The notes beneath the pieces are model-generated. The model did not search any database and had not been told where the DNA came from. It saw only the letters and a program-made list of their open reading frames with translations. A stretch of DNA of 64,000 bases from contig CM033408.1 in the NCBI GenBank assembly GCA_019426215.1, positions 23,132,375-23,196,374 of the forward strand, written 5' to 3'. This document shows positions 34,301-46,768 of the stretch, in pieces. The translations under genes and the position numbers were made by a program. Every line of letters starts with the position of its first letter. The stretch's first letter is position 1. The DNA comes from Buddleja alternifolia. Its lineage: Eukaryota; Streptophyta; Magnoliopsida; Lamiales; Scrophulariaceae.

Positions 34301-35947
34301 TCACATGTCAGAAGATTTTCGTAGATCAGGTAATTTGTCCGTTCCTGAAATAGAGCTAAAAAATTTGCAAGGAATAAATGAATTTTTGGATAACCTGGGT
34401 AGATCGCTAAAAGAGTTCCATCTAACTCGTTTACCAGAAAATTTTTCCACATTAGATAGATATACAAAGAATATAATTTCGAAAAGAATATTGAGATATC
34501 AAAAACGGATTTACTTTCCATAGAAATACTAAACAGTGATCAAAAACATGCATTTCGTATTATTACAGAAAAAATATATTCAAATGCGCAAGGACTTTAT
34601 TTTATAGATGGGCCTGCTGGAAGTGGAAAAACCTTTTTATACCGTGCTTTATTGGCTGACGTTAGATCAAAAGGTTACATTGCGCTAGCAGTTGCAACTT
34701 CAGGTATAGCGGCTTCACTTTTACCTGGCGGCCGTACTGCACATTCCCGTTTCAAAATACCTATAGATTTTGAGGGAAAAACGAATTGTAGAATAAGCAA
34801 ACAAACAACACTTGCAAAACTGTTGCTAGATGCTAAACTAATAATTTGGGATGAAATATCGATGGCTAAACGACATATAGTTGAAGCATTAGATGACATC
34901 TTAAGAGATTTGACTGATTTTGATGTTCCTTTTGGTGGAAAAGTTGTTGTTCTTGGAGGTGATTATAGACAGATTGCACCTGTTATAGTAGGAGGGAAGA
35001 AAGAGGACATGATAGATGCAAGTTTTGCAAGTTCTCCATTGGGATGTCATATAAACAAATTATTTTTGAAAGAAAATATTCGTGCTAGAGAAGATCCGGC
35101 ATTTATTGATTTTTTGATTAGGGTTGGCAACGGAACTGAAAATTATGTTGTTGAAGATAGAATTCAGATTCCAGAGCCTATGATTTTACCTTTTGTTGAT
35201 TTTAATGAATCGTTAAATAAACTTATTCAAACGGTCTTTCCATGTTTAGAATTATTTTTGACTGAACCTTCATTAGTAATAAATAGGTGTATTCTAGCGC
35301 CTAAAAATGATTTTGTTGATCAAATCAACGAGATTCTAATAACAATGTTTCCTGGTGAGGGCACTTCCTTTCACAGTATCGATAAAACACAGGAACCGTC
35401 ACTTCAGGGTCAATATGAAGATTTTTTGAACTCGATTACAACTGGTGGATTGCCACCAAACATATTAACTTTAAAAATAGGATGTCCAATAATGCTCTTG
35501 AGAAATATTAATCCAGTGGAGGGACTTTGCAATGGTACACGTTTAATTTGTCGTGGCTTCGGTAGAAAAATGATTTATGCTGAAATTGCAACAGGCCAAT
35601 TCAAAGGAAAAGAAACATTTATACCCAGAATACCTTTAGAATCCTCTGATACTCATAAATGCCCGATTCCATTCACACGAACTCAATTTCCAGTAAAGTT
35701 GTGTTTTGCAATGACTATTAACAAAGCTCAAGGACAAACACTTGATTTTTTAGGCGTATATTTACGAGAACCTGTTTTTAGTCATGGACAATTGTATGTC
35801 GCTCTTTCTCGCGTAAAAACAGCTAACTCAGTTAAAGTTCTCATACATCCACCACCTATAGAGGATGAAGCTACCTCAATTACTAGAAATGTTGTTTATA
35901 AAGAACTTTTGTGTTTGGCGAACCCAGAAAATATTATTTGGGAATAA
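31388..35947 (+). pseudogene. Helitron Rep-helicase (RepHel), decayed, one intron
   Basis: Exon 1 31388-32498, intron 32499-32598 (GT...AG, 100 nt), exon 2 32599-35947. The start is the ATG in front of AQPEN. The N-terminal part has a Cys-rich finger (CIYCGA...FCCSSG). Exon 2 has the Helitron-like N domain (KPDFFFTMTCNPNWPE), the Rep HUH region as PHAR at 33180-33188, where the second His is Arg (CGC for CAC), and the two-Tyr motif KYLYKYVYKG (about 33580-33610). The PIF1-type helicase has Walker A GPAGSGKT (34610-34633), Walker B IIWDEIS, GGDYRQ, and the terminal INKAQGQT...YVALSR. Defects: TGA at 32123-32125, and a 1-nt frameshift between 34478 and 34523 separating Rep from helicase. Normally it nicks and unwinds DNA for rolling-circle transposition. 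Confidence 0.9.
32499..32598 (+). other. Intron of the RepHel gene
   Basis: GAAG^GTGC...TCTGTAG^CTTCTCAG. Splicing joins a split Ala codon and restores the family's ASQ...REYYCYRLQIR segment. T-rich before the acceptor. Confidence 0.85.
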
Positions 35948-36197
35948 AGCTATTCATATTATATCATTTGTGTTTGAAGATTCAACTATTATCTCTTACA
36001 GGTTCTTGAACTGCTTCATTTCTTTATTCATTTACTACGCCTACATCATTTATATTGTGGATTTATAAATGCCATGTGTTATCATTTTGGCTACCTATAT
36101 GTCATAAATTATCATTTTTATGAGCTACTACATCTTTGATTGTTAGTATTATTTCTTATTAAGAAATTTATTGCTCTAATGTAGTGTAACTCCAGAA

Positions 36198-38653
36198 ATG
36201 CATCGGTCTTTAGTTCCTATTTCCTATATCACTCCTTCTACTAGAAGTTGGACCGCAAGAGTACTCGTCGTACAAAGGTTGAACCCAAGAGAATCACAAA
36301 CAAGTATTAAAAAGTATCAGAAGTTTGTGCCCGTCGACAAAGATGTATGTATACATTTGAACTAGATAATTGATTATTTGTTTTAATTCATTGGTACTTA
36401 CTTTATTCTTTATATATGTTATAATTGAATGTAAATTATTTCATACTACAGATAACTACTTCAAAAATTATTGTTTTCAAAATAGGCTATATGAATGAAT
36501 GCTAAAGCCTACAGATAGGAGAACACACATTTTTAAAATGGTAAAACAATATTTGCTTTTACAGTACAAAGCAAATTCGATAAATACAAGATTTCAAGCA
36601 TTTTCTTTTATGTATCGAGTGATTTAAATAAATCTACAGTTTCCATTTCTTCTTCCAAATTTTTTACAGGAAACCAAAGTTCAGGCTATCGTATATAGCC
36701 CAGACATGGGCATGGTGGAAAACATGCTGCTGCTACAGCAAACATATTTTATATCAAACGCTAAAGTAGCATTTGTAGATCCTAAGTTTAGAATAGTCCC
36801 ACACCTCTATCAGTGGATTATTAGTAAGACCACCGTTGTCAAACATGCCAAGGAAGAATCTCTGCCTAGGGAGTTGGGCGCGCCACAGTTCACCAAATTC
36901 ACCGACATCCCGCAGCTCAAAAACTCTAATAAGTTTATTGGTATATTTTGCATAATGTATATACTAGACTGGATGTTTTCATTTTACATTTTATTAAGTG
37001 AATATATTGTGATTATACAGGTATTTTGGCGATTGTAATCGACAAAACTGAGCAACGTCAAATTGAGACAAGCTTTGGAACTTCTGATGTGCAAGAGTTC
37101 TTTGTTATCAATGACGAGTAAGCTTTTATACATTTGAATGAATGATTTATTAGTTTTCAACATATTGTTCATAAAGTATTCACATTTCTAATGTTGAATC
37201 AGGCGTATGCCTATGATGATGACATTGTGGAACGAAGTTATTTTTAGTGAAGGGCAGGTCATTTTGCAACACTTGAGAGAATGCCTATAATTGCTGCAAT
37301 AAGACTTGGTGTCTCAAATTACAATGGTCTCTTGCTACATCTATTTTTCAGCTTTTTTTCTATATTTTCTTATCAACTACACTGACCAATATTATAATTA
37401 CTTAAAATATTACACTATTTCAGGAGTATCAGTTTTTGCAAGAGGCTTTGCAAACATAGTTCTCGATCCTTCGTATCCTGAGGCGCAATCTCTTAGGAAT
37501 TGGTACATTTCTCTTTTCTTCAGCATAGTAATGTTTCCGCCTTTATTAACACTTATTCATTTCTTACAACAATCCATAAAACCACAAATAGGAGAGCAAG
37601 GAATCACGCATATCTTGTTGAATTGATAGAAGAAAAAAAATATCTCCAGCGTCCTACTTCTCACTCAAGGGCTATTCAACAAAACTACACAACCCTTGTG
37701 AATATCATTGCCGACAAAGATGTAAGTTAAATTATTTAATTGTCAATTACATATTGTTATTTTCAATTGTGTTTGTGGATTGATTTTTCTCAATAAAGTA
37801 TTAAATTTGTACTATAAAGTTAACCTATGATCTTGTCAGGACATGTATTCTGTTAAAGTTACAGCTAAGCTTGTTGATCGCGAACAAAAATTCTGGTACA
37901 TGTCCTGCGGCAACTGCTACAAACGCACAACAGCAGATTACCTGTGGAATATCACTTGCAACTTTTGTTATGCAGAAACAGTCACAAAGCCAAGGTTTTC
38001 ATTTTGGAATTTGCTAATCCTCGCTAACAAATACACCATTATATGCTTAGGATAAACTCTGACATGACATCTTTCGAATTTACAGAACAAAATTCGCCAT
38101 GATACTTTTTGATAGCACAGCGCAGCTAGAGGCTGTCTTATTTGGCAACTTAGCTGAAGGTATTCTAGGCCTATCTGCGACAGAACTAATGAAAAAAGAC
38201 GAGCAGGTTAGCTATACATTATCATTATGCGCATATACCAATATTAATTACCCATATCATGCTTTTGTTACTTGTTAATGTTTCCTAATAATATTTCTAA
38301 ATTGTTTCTTGTTGAAGGGCGAAAAGATCAACTATGATGCTATAAATGAACGCTTAGATAACCAGGAACTTGATGCTTATATCAGGAAACGCACAGTTCA
38401 GACTCACTACGGCAAACAATACCAGTATACTATCTTCACGCTGGATAAAGTGCAGCAACCATCATCAGGATGTAATATAGAGGCATCCTCGAGCACGTAT
38501 CCTGATACTGCTGGTATTGCATCTAACACCCTTTGATTATTTGAAAAAAAAAATTACAATCGCTTACTCTTAAAATGTTGCTATTTCAATATCTACCACT
38601 CAAAATATAGGTTCATCTAATGTTGACGACGTTGTCGGGCCGTCGTTTAGCTG
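36198..38653 (+). CDS. RPA70-like single-strand DNA-binding protein of the Helitron
   Basis: Inferred exons: 36198-36344, 36670-36940, 37021-37117, 37203-37326, 37424-37502, 37592-37721, 37840-37994, 38086-38206, 38318-38513, 38611-38653, each with GT/AG borders. All joins keep frame except one 1-nt shift inside the fourth exon (near 37257-37280), so this copy may be broken. The product resembles the RPA large subunit: OB-fold-like parts (exons 2-4, ending LWNEVIFSEGQ), then the C-terminal zinc ribbon CGNC...CNFC in the 37840 exon. It would coat single-stranded DNA during transposition. The next possible acceptor gives an immediate stop. Exon ends are read by eye. Confidence 0.75.
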
Positions 38654-40514
38654 GTAAATTTCATATTATATATGTGTGTGAATGTAGGAATAATCATATG
38701 TTGCTTAAAACAATTTTTTTTTTTACTCAGATAACATCCTTTAACTATATGACCATTCACTCATTATATATTTGTTAATTGTAGATTCTCCATTTGTACA
38801 TATGGAAGATGCAAAACAGTCCTCTGACGTAGCCAAAACAGCTCACCTAGAACTTGTTGGTCACTCTATGTACAAAGTAAAAATATTTTGCAATATGTAT
38901 CAGGTAAGGTTTTTTGTAAGCTACATACACTAGCACAGACTAGATTTTTGGCAGGAAAATAGCTGGCTTATGTCAATGTATAGTTAACAATGTTAATATA
39001 GTGTGCCAAATCAGATCTAAAAATTCCATCTTATGCGTTGTATTTATACCATAAAATGGGTTTGCGTTTTGTTAAGGAATTACTCAAAACCATCCTCTTT
39101 GAGCAGAAATGGGACTGGGACATCCTAACTACAAATAGTTTGGTTTTATGTTGCAAATTATTGTAAATGAGTTGGTTAGCTGATAATGACTTGTAAAGGG
39201 TTTGAACTGATTTAGTTAAATGAGATTTGTTCGGTTATGTATTTTTCTTCATTTAGTATTTAGGTACAAACATTTAAGAGTGGCTAGCCAATTCATTATG
39301 CATCTTCTTAAACTATCTTGTTAATTAATCTCTACGTGTCAATACGCAATATTTTGACTACTTGATAATCTGATTCAAATTTAAAGTAAAAAGTAATGTA
39401 TTTTTGAAAGGTTTAGGTTGAAATTATAACTGGTATGAAAACGGAAAACAAGAAGTCAAGGTTATTGAGAAAGGATTTGACATAGGCTTAGTTATCGAGT
39501 GTAAGAATTAGCTGGCTCAAAAAAATTAATGAACAACTGCTTGTTTTTTTAGTTATGTTTGATTACTTACTAAAAGCAAGAATATATGTAAAGAAAAACT
39601 ATCAAATTATGTGATTTTGTGATTGGATATGATTTTGGTTATGAGATTAGAAATTGCTGCTGAAGTTTGATTCACAACTGACAGCTACAACTTGGGGAAA
39701 GATACTCCGGCGAATATTCTCCTATTTATTATATTTGAGGTAATCTTATGTATGTAGGTCTTAATTTTCTCTGAAGAGCTTTAATTCGTTTAATTTTTTC
39801 GATTTTTGTGCTTGGTTGGCTTAAAAGTGGGTTGTTCTGGCTGTGTGTATTATTATGGAGAAATTTTTACTTTTGTGTATTGATTTTGATGTGTTTTTGA
39901 ATTCATCTTTATTGTATGGCATCGGCTGGAAATCGACATATTAGTTAATTTTGACTATTGGTGTGGAGAATGTGAAATTATGAGTTGTAAATGCTTTATG
40001 TTGGAAATTTTCACTTATTTAGTCTGCTGATGGAATAGGAAGGATTCGTTAACGTTAGTGAGGCTGCCTAGATGTGATTCCGGGCAAAATAATTTGGTTT
40101 CATTTTGCAAATTATTGTAAATGAGTTAATTAGCTGATAATGACTTGTTAAAAATTTCTTCGTTTCACTTTCCATAAATTGCTTAAATAGTGGCACTTAT
40201 CTGGAAATTTAGAACTCTAATGAAGGTATTATTCTGAATTCCCGTTGAATAATATATTATCTTTAACAACATTCTCTAATTATCGCCATTTACTCGTTCC
40301 ATACTTGTCAAGTGCAGGTTACCCACTTGTATATATGAACAACTTAATGAAGTAATTAGAGCTCAAAGCTCGATTGAATTTTTCTGGTTGGTGTTTGTTA
40401 AAAGATAAAAAAATTTATGCTATATATAAGTTAGATCATCAACAAAAATTATACCACAACTATAGAAATCTTGGTATCGGGCACCGCCACCGCGCATCGC
40501 GCGGTGCCCCTTTA
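38654..40514 (+). other. Helitron 3' non-coding region
   Basis: No gene. A possible further exon near 38785-38903 (ATTCTCCATTTG...ATGTATCAG before GTAAGG). A ~70-bp direct repeat (GCAAATTATTGTAAATGAGTT...GATAATGACTTG) occurs at about 39153-39200 and 40106-40150. Confidence 0.5.
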
Positions 40515-40518
40515 CTAG
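40479..40518 (+). other. Helitron 3' terminal hairpin and CTAG end
   Basis: GGGCACCGC on one side and GCGGTGCCC on the other with a CG-rich loop, then CTTTACTAG and host T. It is the strongest single piece of evidence for the Helitron. Confidence 0.9.
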
Positions 40519-42003
40519 TTATATATATGTAGATCCTCATATATATAATTTGGATCCTTCTATATACATATTAGAGATCTTTCCAAATATACATGATCTA
40601 TCCAAATATATATAAATATATATAAGATCCTTTCATATAATTATAATTAGTCAACTAATTAATTAATTAGATCTTACCATATATATATATATTTAGATCC
40701 ACATAATAATATATATATATATATATACATATATATTAATGTGTTGGCTCAGTGAACAAGATTCATTCAACAACACACATACACACACGCCTATGCGTGT
40801 ATATATATAATATTATTATTTTCACATATTAATTAAGTAGACACTAATTAATTAATTAGTCCTTTTCAATTTAATATTCTCATATTAAATCAAGACCACT
40901 ATTAATTAAGATCACTTAATTAATTTATTCATTTTCCCTTATTAATTAATTTATTCTAACTAATTAAACTCTCCATTAATTCACAAACAATTAACTAGCC
41001 AATAAGTACTACACTAAGTTTAGTGTGTAACCCCTTAGGCTCATTAACAAGTTAACAATAAGTCATTTCCAGCGGACTAAATTAATTATCCAAATAATTA
41101 ATTAGACCTTGGATTAACTTCACCAAATTAATCAAAGACACCTATTGGTCATGGTTCGATGTCTTGCAACGTCGCCACGACTTCTTAAATGTTAACGATG
41201 GAAAGCAAACTTATCCAGGTTACGATCTACATGTGAGTCGAATCCTTCCATCCTTTTTCCGTCTAAGGTCTAGTGTCTAGTGTTTGGCGTCAGTCGAAAC
41301 CATAATAACCTTGGAAACTATGAATGTGCTGAAAACACTAATGATCTGGTCTTCTAAGCAGCGAATATCAATCCCTCTTATAAGACTATGCTCTGACCAG
41401 AGACTTTTGTCAATCATTCAGCTTTACACAACAGCATAGGAAATACTAGGCTGTAAGCGCTGGGTGGATCCCATATCCAATGTCACTTGTTCCGCGGCGA
41501 TACTACCAGACTATACCCAACATACGCCGCCATTTGGCTCTCCTGAAGTGCACGTGTACATCTAAGCATAGTGGGTAGCACCCTTTCCAGTGGCATCTCA
41601 GGTCGGAGAACTAATCTCATACTACGAAACTCAAGGACACCACATTCGACAGAACCAGTGAGGAATCCTTGCGAGGTTGTTCAATACCATACTCCCCTAA
41701 GTATGAACCTTTGTGCATGTATTGACTCATCAGGCCATTGTCAATGAAACACGAAAATCTCTATAAGAGTGACATACACAAACAAGTCTTGACAAGGCCG
41801 TGATATCCCACATCTCACATCCTCTATGATTTGGAACATATTTTAGGATTATGGTCTTTGAGAGCATTCCATAGATATCTTGGTCCCTCCCCTAACCTTT
41901 GTGTAATCCTTAGAATATCTATACTATCATAAGTATATAACAATTGAGATGATGCTAACAGGTTTAATATAATATAAAAAGATAAGACTGTCATAGTGTT
42001 TAA
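40519..42003 (-). repeat. Copia LTR fragment 'H', copy 1
   Basis: Starts at the Helitron border and is similar to about 56925-58340 over its length (e.g. TGTTGGCTCAGTGAACAAG, GGTCATGGTTCGATGTCT, the CACATCTCACA region). It loses similarity at GTGTTTA near 42003. Probably the other half of LTR F, split by Helitron insertion. Confidence 0.7.
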
Positions 42004-42004
42004 T

Positions 42005-42250
42005 TGGCTAACACTGGTGAAGATAATTGATGGCACGAACTAGGGTGTGGATACACCGCAAAGGTAAAACACTTGGAGCGCTAGGGCAATTTTATCCGGG
42101 AAATTTGAAGCAGAGGATAGCTTAAAAAGAAAGTTGTTGAATTGATCTTCAAAAGATAAACACGAGTAAACTTTTCTCATCATTATGAATCCGATGGTAC
42201 CATGTCTGCATAACCTTATTTAGGGGATGCCGAATTTTTTATAAAATTAT
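42005..42250 (+). repeat. Inverted fragment of an F/G-type LTR
   Basis: The reverse complement matches LTRs F and G (GGTGTATCCACACC, CTCGTGTTTA-CTTTTGAAG, GGCATCCCCTAA). It therefore lies in the opposite orientation to the neighbouring LTRs. No termini remain. Confidence 0.65.
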
Positions 42251-43880
42251 CTGTTTCCGCTGCACTGGCATCCTCGGGGTTGTATAGATTCCAACAAGAC
42301 CTTCGCTCTTTTTCAAGTGCTTGCACCCTATCAACAACCATAGCACACTCGTACTTGATATTTGATGGGTAGATAGGTTCACATATCTAACCATCCTCTT
42401 TCGCCGTATCCTTTTTGGCGATTCAATGGTAGAGACAACCATTGACCCTTCTCAAGAGACATTCTCAGCTTTTATTCTTCCATTTGGCATAAAACTAATC
42501 CTTTGTCATCTCTTAAATCCATTGACTTAAGACCAGTGACTCTAGTTTAATTTTTCCATGTTCTTTTCCAATAAACAACAACATCAATCTAATCTATTGG
42601 ATCATTTAGGGTTCGACTCAATACGTCAGATGTATCAGTCAGAACCAATTTTACTCATAGAATTGCATGCACCCTTTGGTCATACCTTGTAGGGAGAATC
42701 TCCTTTGATTCTTCTATATTGGACTTTGTCAACATATCATCCATATGTTTGGACACAGAGAGTTGCAGCAACCTAATGACCCAAAGATATTTCTATATCA
42801 TGCAATTAGGTGCAATTAGGATGCTCATCCCTTTTAAGTCCAATTAGAAAATTGAGCTAATGACCACATTTAGACAGTAAACCTACGTTACCCATATAAA
42901 ATACTAATAAGCCATTTGTACTCCTATTAACCCTTCGAATACAAGTTCCCAAAAAGTCTCAATCCATAGATTGACCTTTGGAGCTTGTATACCTTGTGTT
43001 AGCTCCCATTGTTTGTCAAGACCTCTTGACTATCATTATATCCCTCAAATGCCTTTCTCAAGATCGTAGGGAATGGAACTTGTGTTCATGGGTTTATAGG
43101 TTTACTATTTATTTTCTTTATCCGCCAGTGGCGTTTATGTTTATCGAGTTTCCAGGTTCCATTACTATCCTCATTCTTTCATAAAAGAACTCCTTCACTT
43201 GGAAGGTATGATCTTATGAAACAATCCATTTCGTCTCAAGGTGTAATGAACATGGTATTCCTAAAACTTCTTAGGACACTCGTAAACTCGAACAAAAGGA
43301 TCAGTAATCCTTATTGCCTCCCACTATTTGCTTGGAAAAAACAATACCTCTCACATCCTCGATGTGTGTGGTCTTCATGTCACATCTTATGTGATCACTT
43401 TAAGGTTACACTTATTATTCCCCTATTCAAAAATAGATTAATACGCTTGCTTTTAGGTCATTACCTTAGCAGTTAGATCAATGCATACATTTGTTGTATC
43501 ATATGTGTTAAATGTTATGAAGATAGTTTCCAACACATGTTATAAGAATTAATCTTAGAACCAGAACAATAAAACAAACTTTAATAATATCTCTGCCCAT
43601 AAACCAAGGCGGAGTAAACATGATTCATACATTAATCGAAAAACATAACAAAACATTGTTTCATATTGAAAAAACAAAAACGTAAATGATTCTTTGTCCT
43701 TCAGTCTTGGTTGCGAAAAACTCTCTATCGGCGTTTTCAGGATTATGACCTCATTACTCTGTTTTTAGCTTTTTTTCACCATCTGCAAGCCATAGCGTAA
43801 GTGAGTATCCTTACGGTGTCATAACACCTAAGAAACACAGTTAACCAACCAGTTAACTTAACAACAAATGTACCTTTCTT
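42251..43880. other. Unassigned decayed sequence
   Basis: No ORF above about 86 codons and no motif I recognise. By position it should be the pol region of the minus-strand copia element whose gag is at 44.6-43.9 kb, but I cannot confirm pol domains. Confidence 0.2.
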
Positions 43881-44636
43881 GCGCTCGCGAAGAGGCTTAA
43901 GTCATTGATCTTTCCAGTGTCCCTTCTTCTTACATTTAAAGCACTTCCCAATAGCCACTTGGGCTTTCTTTATACCGCTTTTGCTTGCCTTTTGTTGCCT
44001 TTCTTCTTTTTTCTTCTTTCTCTTTGCTTACCTTTACCAAAGGCGGGAGATAAAGAAGTGTCAGCAAGCAATACAGGCTTCACCTTCTTAACCGTTGCCT
44101 CAGCAGTGCGCAACATGTCCAGCAACTTTGGAAGAGTGGCAACTAGTTGGTTCATGTTGAAATTTACTACGAATTGATCCTAGATAGGAGAGAGCGACTG
44201 AAGGACTAAATCAGTAGCCAAGTCAGGATTCATCGGCACCTCCATTTCGTTAAGCTTATTCACCAAGGCAATTATTTTCAATACTCAGACCGATGTTCCT
44301 TCAGTCATGTGAGCTTCAAATAACACTGTATAGCTCTTCTAGTGCAAAGACAATCTCTGATGCATGTTCTACAGTCTCAGACTACTTCTGCAACTTATTA
44401 GTCATGGAGGCCAGAATGAGACAACGCATGTAGACGTCATCTTTACGCCATTTCTCATGTGCATCTCGAGTAGCCCTTGGAGCGCTCGCCTCAGGGGCAG
44501 GCTCAATAGGCTGGGTCAACACATAGTCAAAACCTTCGGATTGGAATATAATCTTAAGGTTGTTGTACTAGTCACGGAAGTTCGGGCCATTTAGCTTATT
44601 AGTTTCAAGGATTACCAATAGTGGAGTTTTAGCCAT
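43880..44636 (-). pseudogene. Copia gag remnant of element G
   Basis: Starts MAKTPLLVILETNKLNGPN, the usual opening of this copia gag class. It has a TAG at 44570-44568 where the family has Trp (RDWYNNLK) and a further stop near 44384. The mid part has LPKLLDMLRTAEATVKKVKPVLL, then a Lys/Arg-rich stretch. The zinc knuckle begins CFKCKKKGHW at about 43940-43910 but the last Cys is not found before a stop. RNA-binding capsid protein by family, non-functional here. Confidence 0.8.
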
Positions 44637-44639
44637 TTG

Positions 44640-46755
44640 ATCTGTTACTTTGCGAAAATGAAAAATGTTAGCATTCAATCCTATATTATATCCACATAAA
44701 ATTATGGATCTTTTAATTTCACGTGTGCTCCCACTGCTTATCGAATTCTATCACCCCACTGACGGAAGACAGGAAATATAACAATTTCCAGCGGGGCTTG
44801 AGTGTCAAATGCCCCATACATCATTCCACTACTCGTGAGACAATGGGTGGTAACATTTGATTAGGCATGACAACCCTACCCACTCTCCAAGTAGTCCTCG
44901 AGATTTTGCTTCACATTTGATATACGTCCTAAGAACACAATGCCACCATAAACTAACCTATGGTTAAGTCCAACCCATCAAATGCTCATAGCACAACAGT
45001 AGCCATGTGGTCTCATGACTCATGGCCGACTCCTTCGCGAAATTGAAACCCATGTGCACTTCTAATATGACTAACTTGTCATATAGAAGACCTAGTTGCA
45101 AAATTAGTACACTTAACTTGCTACCATTCCACAACTCGTGAGACAATGATGACAAGCCTTGCACTATTCCCTCTCACATCTAATGATGGAAGGTTCTGGA
45201 TCTAATCGGAAACTTCTGTGGACTTAATATTTTAATATGGGATTTTCACATACAAGATCTCACCATTTTTAGTTATTTATCTTTCTTAGGTGATCATGCA
45301 ATAAGCATATCATGTATAAGAAATAAACAATATATAAACCTGAGCATGCTATATATAAAGCAGTAAATGTGATCTTAGTCAAGCCAATCTAAAACACCCT
45401 GAACCATCAAGTTGCTGACCAATCTAATCTAAGGACCCGGACCCTACACTAATGTCTTCGCAGCTCCTCAAACTTGAACGTCTCCATCTTCGTCTTCAAA
45501 TTAGAATAATACAAAATAAAATGAAACCTAACTCTCTCATGTACATAAAATGAAAACATGGCACGCATGCCTTAAATTATACAAGGACTAGTCTATGGCT
45601 CGGCCTAGATCAACATATAATCATATAATGTATGCTCGCATCATGCTTTCATAAACATATATTTACCATCTTCAATTAAGGATAGTCCAATTACATTAGT
45701 GGACTAATTAATTATTTTCTAAATAAATTTTAAAAAATCCCATGAAAAATCATAATTTTCCATTAATCCAAAAATTAACTTAATTTCCAAAATTCTAATA
45801 TTCTTCAATTCAAAGAATTAATTAATATCAGAATATTAATTTCCCATGAATTAAATAATAAATTCATATTTTGAAAAACCTATTAAAAAGTCATTGTTCC
45901 ATTTAATTCGAAAAAGATCCATATTCAAAAAAAACATTTACTTTATTTAATATCTAAAATCCATAAAATACCAATTTTATTTCATTCTCAGAATTTAAAT
46001 AAGAATTCATTATTTTTGAAAACCCATGAAGAAGTCCACTTCTCCATTTAATCACAAAGGGGCTCAATTTTTAAACACTTCAATTTTATTTTAATTTCGA
46101 AAGTCGAGAATTTTATTTCGTCCTTTCAAAATTTAAATAAAAACCCATATTCATGAAAAGTCCATTTTTAAGCTCAAGCCCAAAAATACATTTAATTGTA
46201 TTTTAATCTCAAAGAATAAAATTACAAAATAGCCCAAAGGGCCAAATTATAGTTTAACAAAATCCGGGAGAAACCCTAAGGTCTAAACCCTAAGTGGGCC
46301 GCCGTTGTCAACTCGGCAGCCTGCGTCCTACTTATCGGGGCAACAGCCTTGCTGCCCCAATTCCTACGTCGTCGCGTACGGCGGGGCTGCATTCGATAGC
46401 GCCGTCCCTGACGGCAGCACGAACAGTCACATCGCTGTTCCTACCGTCACACGCTGTTCAGGTGGATCCGTGACGGCATGCGAGTGTCATCGCGGGTTCA
46501 ATTATTCTTTTCCGTCTTAGAAACCTAACATGCAAGAAACCTTTAAGAATCAAAAAATGCAGTAATCCAAGTTTTATTAAAAATGCAATATTCAGATTTT
46601 GAAAAATTCAATTTTTAACTAATTTTTCAGATTTAAAATTATTAATCGGTCCAAAGATAGAATCAGAAATTTAATCCATTTTACATGCTATAAAACAAAT
46701 TTAAAGCACATATGTATAAACACAGATAAAGAATCTAAGTCATCTCAAAACCTTG
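44640..46755. other. Leader of element G; AT-rich with one GC-rich patch
   Basis: No gene. 45690-46250 is extremely AT-rich. At 46295-46520 the composition switches abruptly to GC-rich with short inverted repeats (CCGTCCCTGACGG, CCGTGACGGCATG). Confidence 0.4.
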
Positions 46756-46767
46756 GATCTGTTACCA
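46756..46767 (-). other. Primer-binding site of element G (degenerate)
   Basis: Minus strand TGGTAACAGATC against the canonical TGGTATCAGAGC, one base from the LTR end at 46769. Confidence 0.7.
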
Positions 46768-46768
46768 T

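Larger units (their letters stand above)
30400..40518 (+). mobile_element. Plus-strand Helitron with Rep-helicase and RPA genes
   Basis: The 3' terminus at 40515-40518 is CTAG followed by host T. It is preceded by a strong hairpin (GCACCGC...GCGGTGC, about 40479-40507), the standard Helitron end. It encodes a Rep-helicase (31388-35947) and an RPA70-like gene (36198-38653), the usual plant Helitron pair. The 5' TC end could not be placed and the start given is approximate. Rep damage suggests this copy is not autonomous now. Confidence 0.85.

Noticed and set aside
34294..34899. Minus-strand ORFs over the Helitron
   Set aside because: Shadows of the Rep-helicase frame.
26921..40518. A single Helitron spanning the whole interval with true terminal inverted repeats
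   Set aside because: Both ends look like 3' ends (hairpin plus CTAG) and RPA exons are mirrored, so two elements fit better; kept only as an alternative in the findings.
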